The position numbers and the translations under genes are program-made. The notes below the pieces were generated by a model. That model made no database searches. It was not told the DNA's origin and was given only the letters and a program-made list of their open reading frames with translations. A stretch of DNA of 47,406 nt from assembly GCA_012838865.1 (NCBI GenBank), contig DUOK01000175.1, forward strand, positions 1-47,406. The letters run 5' to 3'. Origin of the DNA: Bacteroidales bacterium (lineage in GTDB: Bacteria > Bacteroidota > Bacteroidia > Bacteroidales > Marinilabiliaceae). This document shows, in pieces, positions 36,902 through 47,205 of the stretch (positions are counted from its first letter, which is position 1; each line of letters begins with the position of its first letter).

Positions 36902-37888
36902 CTAGTGCAGGCGCAAGGACAGCACCCAGTTCTCCATCTGTAAATCCTGCAACAGCACCTCCTGACGCTGCAAGGCCTGGTTCACCGAAGCGTGCCATTC
37001 CAAGCTCACCAAAAAGCGTCCCTCATAAGGCAAAACAGCAGCCTGTTCAAAACCCCGGGCCACAAAACTCCGGGCCGCTGCGGCAGCACGCGCTTCCTCC
37101 GTGTAACTGCCGACAATAACATGGTGCTGACGGGAAGCCGGCACTACAGGTTTCACTTCCGCCTTGTCTTCCTCCACATCTTCCGACATGGGCGCCAGCT
37201 CCTGCTCCATCGAATCCAAAGGCGCGGCCTCCGGCAGCTCCGCTTCTTGCGCTACCGTCGTTTCCACTTCCTCCTTCACCGCTTTGTAAGCGTCCAGCAC
37301 CGGCGTAAAAAACCACAAAACGGCACCCGCCAAAAGCAGCAAAAGCAAAAGCAGAAATACAATTAGTCCGACAGGACTGCGCCGCTTCTTCGTCTCCTCC
37401 TCCTGCAAACTGCCGGCGTTCTGATCGCGCGCTTCCTGCTCCAAAGCAGGCGGAGTGGGCACTGCACTTTGCAGTGGAATACTTTCCTCCTCCACCGAAG
37501 TTTCCAAATCCAACAACTCGTTGTCGTCCAGGGGCGCAGCTACTTTCTCCTCCACCCGCTCTTCCGTTTCAGCCGGCAGGTCCTGCTCAAAACGCAAAAC
37601 CCCCTGATCGTCCTTTAAAAAACGACCAATGCCTTTGACCTCAAACATGCCCGTATCTTCCAGGGTGCTGTTCAGTCTGGCGACATAGTCTTCCACCTTT
37701 TGTGCAGCCGCAGCAGAGTCAATGCCCTCAACAGCACAAATGTGACTGATTAAAAGACCATCGTTAAAACTCAAAAAGTTATTGAAGAGAATGTTCTGGC
37801 CCTTATCGCGCGAAACAATAAAAGCCCCAAAATCAGGAATAATGATCCGGTTGTTTTCCCTAATCAGTTCGAGGAGATAATTTTCCAT
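36902..37888 (-). CDS. HU-CCDC81-like N-terminus plus TM and SPOR domain protein
   Basis: MENYLLELIRENNRIIIPDFGAFIVSRDKGQNILFNNFLSFNDGLL; TM LIVFLLLLLLLLAGAVLWFF; C-term HHVIVGSYTEEARAAAAARSFVARGFEQAAVLPYEGRFLVSL. Confidence 0.85.
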   Translation of the reverse strand: MENYLLELIRENNRIIIPDFGAFIVSRDKGQNILFNNFLSFNDGLLISHICAVEGIDSAAAAQKVEDYVARLNSTLEDTGMFEVKGIGRFLKDDQGVLRFEQDLPAETEERVEEKVAAPLDDNELLDLETSVEEESIPLQSAVPTPPALEQEARDQNAGSLQEEETKKRRSPVGLIVFLLLLLLLLAGAVLWFFTPVLDAYKAVKEEVETTVAQEAELPEAAPLDSMEQELAPMSEDVEEDKAEVKPVVPASRQHHVIVGSYTEEARAAAAARSFVARGFEQAAVLPYEGRFLVSLEWHASVNQALQRQEVLLQDLQMENWVLSLRLH

Positions 37889-38007
37889 ACAACATAACTT
37901 TTTGACAGTACAGGCTTTTGCCAACACAAAATTCACGAATTGTTAAAGATAAACAGATTTTTACCTAAAATACAAGTCTCACGCATTTTTATACAGCAAG
38001 CAACAAC

Positions 38008-38035
38008 AAAGGCTGCCTCCGTAGAAGCAGCCTTT
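38008..38035 (-). terminator. Terminator-like hairpin downstream of tkt
   Basis: AAAGGCTGC / GCAGCCTTT, 9-bp stem; weak T-tract on the minus strand. Confidence 0.55.
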
Positions 38036-38057
38036 GCCAAAAACAATATAATTGAGC

Positions 38058-40097
38058 TTACTTGTTCAATAGGGCAAGCACCTGATTGTACACCGCCTCA
38101 CCGGTAAACCCGAACTCCTTGTCCAGCACCCCGTAAGGCGCAGAGTAGCCAAAGTGATCCAAACCAGCCACCACCCCGTCGGCACCTACCAGTCCCTCCA
38201 GGTTAACCGGCAAACCGGCGGTTAAACCAAACTTGGGCGTACCCGGCAAGAGTACCTCATCCTGGTAAGCCTTAGGCTGATTGCGGAAAACACCCTCAGA
38301 AGGCACCGAAATGATCTGCACCTTCAGGCCCTTCTTCTCGCGAAGTAACTTAGCCCCTTCGACCAAAGTAGCGACTTCAGAGCCATTGGCCACCAAAACA
38401 ACATCTACCTGAGCAGCGTCCTTCTCCACAATGTAGGCACCCTTTTTAGACTGCAGGGCCTGCTGGTACGAGCTGCCGGGCAGGTTGGTGATGTTCTGAC
38501 GCGACAAAATCAAAGCAGTAGGCGTCTTCACATTCTCCACAGCCATTTGCCAGGCCACGGTAGTCTCCTCGGCATCGGCCGGACGCAGCACCAACATACT
38601 GTTCTCGCCCTTGTGGTTCTTCAGCTTTTCGAGCAGACGAATTTGGGCCTCCTGCTCCACCGGCTGGTGGGTGGGACCGTCTTCTCCAACGCGGAAAGCA
38701 TCGTGGGTCCACACATACTTCACAGGCAGCTCCATCAAGGCAGCCAAACGCACTGCAGGCTTCATGTAGTCGCTGAACACAAAGAAAGTTCCGCAAACGG
38801 GAATCACCCCACCGTGCAAAGCCATACCGTTGGCCACCGCAGCCATAGTCAACTCAGCCACACCGGCCTGTAAAAAGGAGCCGGAGAAATCACCCTTGGT
38901 AAAAGCCGTAGTCTTCTTCAAAAAGCCATCGGTCTTATCGGAGTTGGCCAGGTCGGCCGACATCACAATCATATTTTCAATTTTACCCGCAAACTCAGCC
39001 AGAACAGTAGCTGAAGAAGCTCTGGAAGCATTGTTGGCCTTTTGCTGAATGGCAGCAAAATCAAAGGCCGGCGCCTCCTTGCTAAAGAAAGCCTTGAACT
39101 TAGCGGCCAGCTCAGGCTGGGCAGCTTCCCAGGCCTTCTGCTCCTCGCGCTTACGGGCCACAAACTCCGCTTTGGCAGCCTGAGCCTTGGCATACAGTTC
39201 AGCCACTTCGGGGAAAATGGTGAAAGGCTGCTCAGGGTTACCCCCCAGATTTTTGATGGTTGCAGCAAAATCGGCACCGGCCGCACTCAGGGGCTGACCG
39301 TGGGTGCTCACCTGCTTCTCATAACTGCTGCCGTCGGTCTTAACCGCACCCTTACCCATAATGGTTTTACCAATAATCAGGGTAGGTTTCTCGGTCTCCG
39401 ATTGGGCGGCCTTCAAGGCAGCACGAATCTCGTCGTGCTTGTGCCCGTCAATGGTCACCACTTTCCAGCCCCAGGCCTCGTATTTCTTAGCCGTATCCTC
39501 AACGGTCACCGCATTGGTCTCGGTCGACAGCTGAATGTCGTTGCTGTCGTAAAACATCACCAGGTTGCTCAAACCCAGGTAACCTGCCATACGACCGGCA
39601 CCCTGAGAAATCTCTTCCTGCACGCCGCCATCTGAAATAAAGGCATAAGTTTTATGCGCCATCCACTCACCAAAGCGCTGCACCAAAAAGCGCTCAGCAA
39701 TAGCCGCGCCCACAGCCATGGTGTGGCCCTGACCCAGAGGTCCGGAAGTGTTTTCTACACCACGTGCCACATCTACTTCGGGGTGACCCGGGGTGGGACT
39801 GCCCCACTGACGAAACTGAGACAGCTCGTCCATGCTGTAAGTCCCCGTCAGCGCCAAAATGCTGTACAGCATGGGCGACATGTGACCGGGATCCAGAAAA
39901 AAGCGGTCGCGGTTTATCCAGGTGCGATCCTTGGGATCGTAGTTCAAGAATTCAGAAAAAAGAATGTGTACAAAGTCTGCACCTCCCATGGCGCCACCGG
40001 GGTGGCCCGATTTGGCCTGCTCTACCATTGCGGCCGACAAGATCCGAATGTTGTCGGCTGCCTTCATTGAAATGTCTTTACTCATGTTTAGCGGCAA
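38058..40097 (-). CDS. tkt: Transketolase
   Basis: MVEQAKSGHPGGAMGGADFVHILF; GPLGQGHTMAVGAAIAERFL; THDAFRVGEDGPTHQPVEQEAQIR. Confidence 0.97.
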   Translation of the reverse strand: MPLNMSKDISMKAADNIRILSAAMVEQAKSGHPGGAMGGADFVHILFSEFLNYDPKDRTWINRDRFFLDPGHMSPMLYSILALTGTYSMDELSQFRQWGSPTPGHPEVDVARGVENTSGPLGQGHTMAVGAAIAERFLVQRFGEWMAHKTYAFISDGGVQEEISQGAGRMAGYLGLSNLVMFYDSNDIQLSTETNAVTVEDTAKKYEAWGWKVVTIDGHKHDEIRAALKAAQSETEKPTLIIGKTIMGKGAVKTDGSSYEKQVSTHGQPLSAAGADFAATIKNLGGNPEQPFTIFPEVAELYAKAQAAKAEFVARKREEQKAWEAAQPELAAKFKAFFSKEAPAFDFAAIQQKANNASRASSATVLAEFAGKIENMIVMSADLANSDKTDGFLKKTTAFTKGDFSGSFLQAGVAELTMAAVANGMALHGGVIPVCGTFFVFSDYMKPAVRLAALMELPVKYVWTHDAFRVGEDGPTHQPVEQEAQIRLLEKLKNHKGENSMLVLRPADAEETTVAWQMAVENVKTPTALILSRQNITNLPGSSYQQALQSKKGAYIVEKDAAQVDVVLVANGSEVATLVEGAKLLREKKGLKVQIISVPSEGVFRNQPKAYQDEVLLPGTPKFGLTAGLPVNLEGLVGADGVVAGLDHFGYSAPYGVLDKEFGFTGEAVYNQVLALLNK

Positions 40098-40140
40098 TTA
40101 TTAAGGTTTGTTGTTCGTATAATTCCAATTTAACCAGGCA

Positions 40141-40148
40141 CAAAAGTA
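40141..40148 (-). promoter_or_regulatory. Candidate -7 element for tkt
   Basis: Reverse-strand TACTTTTG (TAnnTTTG) about 45 nt upstream of tkt. Confidence 0.45.
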
Positions 40149-40324
40149 GTTATTTTTTTTTACTTACTGAAAAAGACAGTCCCCCCTCCAAGCCCTCAAA
40201 CGCTTCATTCATTGATTTTTTCGCAGTCCCACACTTTTTACTAATTTTGTCTCAGCTGCTCCTGCCGCAAGAAACCTGAAACAAAAAGGTAGTTTGCACC
40301 TTTATTATTACAAAAAACATAAGC

Positions 40325-41464
40325 ATGAAAATAGTTGCCGACGATAAAATTCCCGGACTCAAAGGCGTCTTTGAGCCCTTTGCCGAAGTACTGTATCTGC
40401 CCGGAAAAGATATCGGTCCCGATGATGTGAAAGATGCCGATGCCCTGATTGTACGTACCCGCACCGCCTGCAACGCCCAGCTGCTGGAAAGCTCTTCTGT
40501 AAAAATGGTGGCCACCGCCACCATTGGCACCGACCACTTCGACATCCCCTGGCTCGAAAGTGCCGGCATCCGGTGGGTCAATGCCCCCGGCTGCAACTCC
40601 GGATCGGTCCGCCAATACATCGGCTCGGTACTGGCGCGACTGATACTTGAGGGACGCGATCCCGCCACCACCACCCTCGGCATAGTAGGCGTAGGCATGG
40701 TGGGCAGCAAAATTGCCCAGCTGGCCAACGCCCTGGGCTTTAAAGTGCTGTTGAACGACCCGCCCCGACAGCGCAGCGAGGGCAGCGCAGCCTTTTGCGA
40801 CCTGCCGCAACTCTTGCGGGAGTCGGACCTCATCAGCTTTCACACCCCCTTAAACATGAGCGGACCCGATGCCACCTGGCACCTTTTCAACAAAGACACC
40901 TTGCGGCAGACCAAAAAAGGCGCCATCGTCATCAACACCTCCCGGGGCGAAGTCACCGCCACCCAAACCCTCCTACAAGGCCTGGCCAGCGCCCACCTCA
41001 GTCGCGTAGTCCTCGATGTCTGGGAAAACGAGCCCAACATTCACTCCGATTTGCACCAGAAAGTCTGGATCGGCACTCCCCACATCGCCGGCTACTCGGT
41101 AGATGGTAAAGCCAACGGCACCACCATGACCGTTCAGGCCCTGGCCCGTCACTTTCAACTGCCGCTGAGCGATTGGCAGCCGGCCTCACTGCCCCTGCCC
41201 CCCGATCCCCTCATCCGCTTCGGCGAAGAAATACTGCAAATGACCCCCGCCCAAGTCGCCGCCACCGCCATTTTGAAGACCTTTGACGTATGCGACGACG
41301 ATGCCCGACTGCGGGCCCGGCCCACCGAGTTCGAAAAACTAAGAGGCGCATATCCGCCCCGCCGCGAGTTTCACCTCTGGCAGGTACAACTGCCCAAACA
41401 AGCCGCCGCAGAAGTCCGCACCCTGTTTAAGCAACTCGGCTTTGTATTAAAGGAAGCGCAGTAA
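40325..41464 (+). CDS. pdxB: Erythronate-4-phosphate dehydrogenase
   Basis: MKIVADDKIPGLKGVFEPFAEVLYLPGKDI; NAPGCNSGSVRQYIGSVL; LGIVGVGMVGSKIAQLANALGFKVLLNDPPRQ; GTPHIAGYSVDGKANGT. Confidence 0.95.
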   Translation: MKIVADDKIPGLKGVFEPFAEVLYLPGKDIGPDDVKDADALIVRTRTACNAQLLESSSVKMVATATIGTDHFDIPWLESAGIRWVNAPGCNSGSVRQYIGSVLARLILEGRDPATTTLGIVGVGMVGSKIAQLANALGFKVLLNDPPRQRSEGSAAFCDLPQLLRESDLISFHTPLNMSGPDATWHLFNKDTLRQTKKGAIVINTSRGEVTATQTLLQGLASAHLSRVVLDVWENEPNIHSDLHQKVWIGTPHIAGYSVDGKANGTTMTVQALARHFQLPLSDWQPASLPLPPDPLIRFGEEILQMTPAQVAATAILKTFDVCDDDARLRARPTEFEKLRGAYPPRREFHLWQVQLPKQAAAEVRTLFKQLGFVLKEAQ

Positions 41465-42055
41465 CGAAGAAAAAACAAGCAGAAAGCCCAGCGCATAGCC
41501 CGCATAGACCTGTGCGGGCGTATGCGCCCCCAAAGCCAGTCGCGCCGACCCTGTGAGTCCCCCCGCCACCACCAGCAAAGCCAGCCAGCCCGACACATCC
41601 AGTCCGTAACGCAGACCCAGAGCCGCCAGGGCACCAGCCACACCGGCAATGCCAATGGTATGGAGACTGATTTTCCAGAAAAGAGTAATGACCAGAGCAA
41701 ACAATAAAGTCGACAAAGTCGACAACATAAAAGTCGCCAGCATCCCCGACAAGCCCATCCGTTTCAGCAGCAGGTAGCCCATGTAGTAAAACAGCGCCGT
41801 AAAGAGCACCGGCCACAAACGCTCCCGGGGCGTCTCCATCTGAAAACTCTTAATGGCTCCAAACTGATACAACAAAGGCAAGAGCGACAAGGGCAAAATA
41901 CAAGTGGTGAGTCCCACCATCAAATAAACCACCCGCTTGGCCTCCAAAGGCATAAAAGCCACATGGTGGCCCGAGTTAAAAATCAGAAAGACCCCAAAAA
42001 CCGGCATCAGCATGGGATGAAAAAGTACCGAAATCACCTTGCTCAATAAACGCAT
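41447..42055 (-). CDS. PAP2-family (phosphatidic acid phosphatase-related) membrane protein
   Basis: Multi-TM; LHTIGIAGVAGALAALGLRYGLD; GSARLALGAHTPAQVYAGYALGF resembles the PAP2 motif 3. Confidence 0.8.
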   Translation of the reverse strand: MRLLSKVISVLFHPMLMPVFGVFLIFNSGHHVAFMPLEAKRVVYLMVGLTTCILPLSLLPLLYQFGAIKSFQMETPRERLWPVLFTALFYYMGYLLLKRMGLSGMLATFMLSTLSTLLFALVITLFWKISLHTIGIAGVAGALAALGLRYGLDVSGWLALLVVAGGLTGSARLALGAHTPAQVYAGYALGFLLVFSSLLRFL

Positions 42056-42087
42056 AACTTTCTTCTCCTTTTAGGGACAGTGTCCCG

Positions 42088-43548
42088 TTACAACTCCTTG
42101 CGCAAGCGTGCCACAGGAATATTCAACTGTTCCCGGTACTTGGCCACCGTACGACGGGCAATGTTGTACGACTTCTCCTTCAGAATCAGCGCCAGCTTAT
42201 CGTCGGTCAATGGTTTGCGTTTGTCCTCCGCGGCAATACACTCCTCCAGAATCTTTTTGATTTCCCGGGTCGACACCTCCTCGCCGCTATCGGTCTGCAA
42301 GCCCTCCGAAAAAAAGTACTTCAGCGGAAAAATGCCGAAGTGCGTCTGAATGTACTTGCTGTTCGACACCCGCGAAATCGTCGAAATATCCAGATTGGTT
42401 TTATCGGCAATGTCCTTCAAAATCATCGGGCGCAAACTCATTTCATCGCCCTCCACAAAATATTCCTTCTGGTAATCCAGAATGGCCTCCATCACCGTCA
42501 TCAGCGTATTTTGGCGTTGACGAATGGCATCAATGAACCACTTGGCCGAATCGAGCTTCTGCTTCACAAACATCACCGCCTCCTTTTGCTCGCGGCTCTG
42601 GTTTTTCTTATTCGACTGGTAATCGCTGAGCATCTCCGAATAAGTGGTGCTGACGCGCAGCTCGGGCAAATTGCGCGAATTCAGCGAAAGCTGAAACTGG
42701 CCGTCCTCTACCTCCAGAATAAAATCCGGAATAATGTGCTGGGCCGTTTTGCTCATCGGATTGCTGTACGAGCTGCCCGGCTTGGGATTGAGCTTCAAAA
42801 TTTCATCCACCGCATCCTTCAGCTGCTCGTCATCGAGGTGCAGGCGCTTGGCAATTTTATCGTAATGTTTGCGGGTAAACTCCTCAAAATGCAGTTTCAG
42901 AATCTGGTAAGCATGGCGGGCCGACTCTGCCTCGTTGGCCCGGCGTTCCATCTGCAACACCAGGCACTCCTGCAAATCACGGGCCCCCACCCCGGGCGGA
43001 TCAAAATCGTGAATCACCTCCAGCGCCTCCAGCGCCTCCTGCTCCTCCACCTCCACATTCTGCGAAAAGGCCAAATCGTCCACAATCTCCTCAATCTCCC
43101 GCCGCAGGTAACCATCCTCGTCAATATTGCCAATAATGTATTCGGCAATGTTGCGCTGGCGCTCAGTCATGATGCGCAAACCCAGCTGAGCCGTCAAATG
43201 TTCATGAAAGGTGGTCCCCCCCGAAAAGGGAATGTCTTCGTGCTTGTCGTCCTTCGAGTAATTGCGCGACTGCAATTTGTAGGCAGGAATATCGTCGTCG
43301 CGAATGTAGTCGTCGATCGACAGCTCATCCTTTTCCATCTCCTGCTCGGGAACCGAATCGGCCTCATCGCCGTACTCATCATTGCTCCCCTGCGAATCGC
43401 CCGCATACTCCAATACAGGGTTTACCTCCAACTCCTCCTTAATGCGCTGTTCCAGCTGGGCAGTCGGAATCTCCAACAACTTAATCACCTGAATTTGCAG
43501 GGGCGAAAGTTTCTGAAGCAGTTTTTGCTGTAAACTCTGTTTCAACAT
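42088..43548 (-). CDS. rpoN: RNA polymerase sigma-54 factor
   Basis: LKQSLQQKLLQKLSPLQIQVIKLLEIPTAQLEQRIKEELEVNPVLE; FDPPGVGARDLQECL; RpoN box ARRTVAKYREQLNIPVARLRKEL. Confidence 0.97.
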   Translation of the reverse strand: MLKQSLQQKLLQKLSPLQIQVIKLLEIPTAQLEQRIKEELEVNPVLEYAGDSQGSNDEYGDEADSVPEQEMEKDELSIDDYIRDDDIPAYKLQSRNYSKDDKHEDIPFSGGTTFHEHLTAQLGLRIMTERQRNIAEYIIGNIDEDGYLRREIEEIVDDLAFSQNVEVEEQEALEALEVIHDFDPPGVGARDLQECLVLQMERRANEAESARHAYQILKLHFEEFTRKHYDKIAKRLHLDDEQLKDAVDEILKLNPKPGSSYSNPMSKTAQHIIPDFILEVEDGQFQLSLNSRNLPELRVSTTYSEMLSDYQSNKKNQSREQKEAVMFVKQKLDSAKWFIDAIRQRQNTLMTVMEAILDYQKEYFVEGDEMSLRPMILKDIADKTNLDISTISRVSNSKYIQTHFGIFPLKYFFSEGLQTDSGEEVSTREIKKILEECIAAEDKRKPLTDDKLALILKEKSYNIARRTVAKYREQLNIPVARLRKEL

Positions 43549-43705
43549 AAATCTGAATACTTAAAAAAGGGTCTGTAAAGGCAGACCGCTCAAAAGCAAA
43601 AATAAGCTTATTTCCGCAATATTGAAACAACAACGCCCCTTCTACAAAAAAAGTGCCCCGCAGCAGTAGTCGAAACAACTGGCGGGGCCAACTTGATCCA
43701 CCCCG

Positions 43706-43770
43706 GGGGGCGGTGCTTTTGGTTGTGTGCTTTTCTAAGGATCTTCCACCACCAAAAGTACAACGCCCCC
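43706..43770. repeat. Imperfect inverted repeat in the priA-rpoN intergenic region
   Basis: GGGGGCG (43706-43712) + TTTTGGT (43717-43723) pair with ACCAAAA (43751-43757) + CGCCCCC (43764-43770). Confidence 0.7.
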
Positions 43771-43830
43771 GACCCTTAGTTCCGGTCAAAAAGTAAAAAT
43801 GCTGTGCAAAAGGTACAAAAAACACCGTTT

Positions 43831-46296
43831 TTACATAGGATCCACATCGGCCGCCACCTGCACATAGCGCCAACTTTGGGTAGCCAGCACCCGGTTGATG
43901 CAATCCTGCATCAGCTCCTTGGCCTTCACCGTAGAAGCCTGGCGCTCCAGCTTCAGCATGATTTTTTGCAAATGCACATCCTGAATACGCGCCACCGGCG
44001 GTTCCTGCGGACCCAGCACCCGATTGCCAAAAACCTCACGCAAAAAATGCGCCAGCGCCTGCGCCGCCCCCTGCGCCGTTTGCCGCTGCTTGTGTTTCAC
44101 CGTGAGATACACCAAACGGTAAAAAGGCGGGTATTTGAACTGCTCACGCTCGGCCAGCTGTTCGGCATAAAACCCGGCAAAATCGTTGTTGCGCACCCGC
44201 GCAATCACCGGATGCTCCGGATCGCTGGTCTGTAAGACCACCGTCCCCCGGCGATTTTTACGGCCGGCGCGACCGCTCACCTGCGCCATCATTTGGTAGC
44301 TGCGTTCAAAAGCCCTGAAATCGGGATTGTTGAGCATCCCGTCGGCATTCAAAATACCCACCACACTCACCCGGTCAAAATCGAGTCCCTTCGTCACCAT
44401 TTGCGTACCCACCAAAACATCGAGCTTCCCCTGCTCAAAAGCCCCTATCAAGTCCTCATAGCCCTTTTTCGACCGCGTGGTATCGTAATCCATCCGCCCC
44501 ACCCGCACCCCGGGTAAAAGCGCCTGAATCTCCTCCTCAATTTTTTGCGTGCCAAAGCCCTTCAGTTGCAGCGAGGGATTGCCGCAGGCCTGGCAGACCG
44601 TGTGCACCGGCTCGGTGTAGCCGCAGTAGTGGCACACCAACTGATGAATGCCCTTGTGGTAGGTCATGCTCACATCGCAGTGCCTGCAGCGCGAAATCCA
44701 GGCACAGACCGTGCACTCCAGGTAAGGCGCAAAGCCTCTCCTATTCTGAAACAGAATAATCTGCTCGTGCCGCTCCAGGGCATCCTGCATCAAGGCCACC
44801 AGCTGGGGCGAAAAAGGACCCGTCATCCGTTTCTTACGCTGCTCGTCGCGCGTATTCACCACCACCACCTCCGGCAGCTGCAAACCCTCGTGCCGCGTTG
44901 CCAGCTCCACCAGCCCATATTTTCCCGTCTCCGCATTGTAATAACTCTCCATCGACGGAGTAGCCGTACCCAGCAACACCTGCGCCCCAAAGTGACGTCC
45001 CAGTACCAGCGCCACATCCCGGGCATGGTAGCGCGGTGCCGGATCAAACTGCTTAAAAGAATGCTCGTGCTCCTCATCCACAATAATCAATCCCAGCGCC
45101 TTAAAGGGCAAAAACACCGCCGAGCGCACGCCCAAAATCACCTGGTAAGGCTGCTCACTCAAGAGGTTTTGCCAGACCTCCACCCGTTCGGCATCGGAAA
45201 AGCGGGAGTGGTAAATCCCCAGCTTATCGCCAAAGTGGGCCTTCAGGCGACTCGTAATCTGGGTGGTTAAGGCAATTTCGGGCAAGAGGTACAAGGCCTG
45301 GCGGCCGGAGGCCAATATCTCTTCGATCAGATGAATGTAGAGCTCGGTCTTCCCGCTGGAAGTCACCCCATGCAAAAGCACCGGCTTATCGGGCGACAGC
45401 TGTTCCCGCACCTGTTCCAGCGCCTTGGTCTGCACCTCCGAAAGCGCCTTCTTTTCCTGCAGCTCCACCCTTTCCTGCACCAGCCGTGAAACCTCCCGCT
45501 GCGCCTGCACCAGGGTCCCCTTCTTCAACAACTCCCCCAGGGCCCCGGCGCCCCCTTCCACCAAGTCGAGCAGCTCCTTGCGCCACATACCCGCACCCGC
45601 CATCACCGACTCCACCCCGCCGGCCTTCTGCACAAAAGTCATCAGTACCTGCAACTGCTTGGGGGCCCGCCCCAAAGCATCAAAGGCATCGCGCAAGCCG
45701 TTCTCACTGCGCGCCCCTTCGGCCAGCTGAATAAAAGCCTCCTCGCGGGCACGGTAAGCCGCATTCAGGCGCTCATGCACAAACACCGCATCCATATCCA
45801 TCAAAGCCTTTACCAGGCCGTAACAGTTTTTCAATCCCGTAAGCTCATTGAGTCGCCCAATGGTCGTGTGCTTCTCGCGACTCAGAAAATCCAGTACCAG
45901 CAAAGCCTTTTCAGGCAAATCGTCCTGCTGCTCAAAGTCCGCATTATAATACACCCGCGTTTCGCTCTCCAGCTTGAGGCCCGAGGGCAGCGCCGCCTTA
46001 TAAATCTCACCCAAAGTACATTGGTAATAGTCGGCCATCCACTGCCACAGTTTCAACTGCGCAGCAAGCACCACCGGTCCCCCCTCCAGCACACTCTGCA
46101 GCGGCTTGCAGGCATAGGCCTGCGGCGCCTCGTGGTGCAACCGGAAAACCACCCCAGACAGCAGCTTCTTTTTGCCAAAAGAAACCACCACACGACAGCC
46201 CGTCTCCAGTCCCCCCGCCAACTCAGGCGGCACACTGTAAGTAAACAAGCGCGGCAGCGGTACCGGCAATACAATATCGGCAAACAAATCGGGCAT
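43831..46296 (-). CDS. priA: Primosomal protein N' (PriA helicase)
   Basis: LLHGVTSSGKTELYIHLI Walker A; IVDEEHEHSFKQ; zinc-binding CTVCAWISRCRHCDVSMTYHKGIHQLVCHYCG; QVSGRAGR. Start placed at MPDLFADIVLPVPLPRLFTY. Confidence 0.96.
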   Translation of the reverse strand: MPDLFADIVLPVPLPRLFTYSVPPELAGGLETGCRVVVSFGKKKLLSGVVFRLHHEAPQAYACKPLQSVLEGGPVVLAAQLKLWQWMADYYQCTLGEIYKAALPSGLKLESETRVYYNADFEQQDDLPEKALLVLDFLSREKHTTIGRLNELTGLKNCYGLVKALMDMDAVFVHERLNAAYRAREEAFIQLAEGARSENGLRDAFDALGRAPKQLQVLMTFVQKAGGVESVMAGAGMWRKELLDLVEGGAGALGELLKKGTLVQAQREVSRLVQERVELQEKKALSEVQTKALEQVREQLSPDKPVLLHGVTSSGKTELYIHLIEEILASGRQALYLLPEIALTTQITSRLKAHFGDKLGIYHSRFSDAERVEVWQNLLSEQPYQVILGVRSAVFLPFKALGLIIVDEEHEHSFKQFDPAPRYHARDVALVLGRHFGAQVLLGTATPSMESYYNAETGKYGLVELATRHEGLQLPEVVVVNTRDEQRKKRMTGPFSPQLVALMQDALERHEQIILFQNRRGFAPYLECTVCAWISRCRHCDVSMTYHKGIHQLVCHYCGYTEPVHTVCQACGNPSLQLKGFGTQKIEEEIQALLPGVRVGRMDYDTTRSKKGYEDLIGAFEQGKLDVLVGTQMVTKGLDFDRVSVVGILNADGMLNNPDFRAFERSYQMMAQVSGRAGRKNRRGTVVLQTSDPEHPVIARVRNNDFAGFYAEQLAEREQFKYPPFYRLVYLTVKHKQRQTAQGAAQALAHFLREVFGNRVLGPQEPPVARIQDVHLQKIMLKLERQASTVKAKELMQDCINRVLATQSWRYVQVAADVDPM

Positions 46297-46518
46297 ACTC
46301 AGCGAAGTTTGAAACAAAGGCTAAAGATACAAAAAGCAAGGCGGAGGCCCTCGTCAAAAAAACAGTAAAAAACGGCCGGACCTCGTACGTGCCCCCTAGT
46401 TTCTGATTGTCATAAACTTGTAAGACAAACATAACACAGTCTTAACCTTGCATTGACAAGCTGCTTGCCCCATCTGCTTATTTTTACCCCGGAATATCAG
46501 ACCAACAAAAAGCTTCTT

Positions 46519-47205
46519 ATGCAAACAAACCGTCCCAAGGCCATGATGTACCCGGGTAACAACAACTTTATGCAGGCAGGCAAGGTCCTCCTCGAAGAAG
46601 AAATGGACAGCCAAGTCCTACAGATGTGGTCCAAAACCGACATCCGGTCCGACCGCTTTTACCAGACCGGTTTCGAGACCATCGTGTTTGATCACGAGAG
46701 CAGCTATGCGTTGGCCACCGTGTTGGCCTCCGTGTTTAACTGGGAACAGGAAATGGTTTTGATGACCCGCAGCGGACAGTATGGAGAAGATACGCTGGAC
46801 CTAAGGGGCGAGGGACGCCTTCACCATTTGCCCCTGGGCGACCTCCAGGCCCTGGAACAAATTGTTACGCAGCGCCGTTTGCTCAGCGGGATCCTCTTAC
46901 AAATCGAAAGCAGCGAAGCACTGAGCGACCAGTTGATCGACCAGCTCCTGTTGCTCACCGCCCGCCACAAGCTCACCCTCATTGTACATTGCGAAGGGCC
47001 CACCCAGGCCCTCAACGACCGCTTTCACGGCGGCATCGACTACATGGTGGGCAGTCTTTCACCCCAGCGCTCCTTTGTAGTAGCCCGCCGCAGCAAACTG
47101 GTACAGACCGAAGGGAACTCCCGCAGTTTCAACCTCGATTTGTACGCCAGCTGGCAGCGCAGCATGGCCCGCCGCAACGCCATCATTGAGCCCATGTGCG
47201 GCTGA
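46519..47205 (+). CDS. Truncated class V aminotransferase (PhnW, 2-aminoethylphosphonate transaminase)-like protein lacking the PLP lysine
   Basis: ETIVFDHESSYALATVLASVFNWEQEMVLMTRSGQYGEDTL and RSFVVARRSKLVQTEGNSRSFNLDLYASW parallel PhnW-like sequences as I recall them; catalytic Lys segment replaced by GSLSPQ. Start moved from 46453. Confidence 0.55.
   Translation: MQTNRPKAMMYPGNNNFMQAGKVLLEEEMDSQVLQMWSKTDIRSDRFYQTGFETIVFDHESSYALATVLASVFNWEQEMVLMTRSGQYGEDTLDLRGEGRLHHLPLGDLQALEQIVTQRRLLSGILLQIESSEALSDQLIDQLLLLTARHKLTLIVHCEGPTQALNDRFHGGIDYMVGSLSPQRSFVVARRSKLVQTEGNSRSFNLDLYASWQRSMARRNAIIEPMCG

Noticed and set aside
43481-43903. 140-aa minus-strand ORF spanning the priA-rpoN gap
   Set aside because: Overlaps both real genes and has no recognisable motifs; kept only as an inverted-repeat observation.
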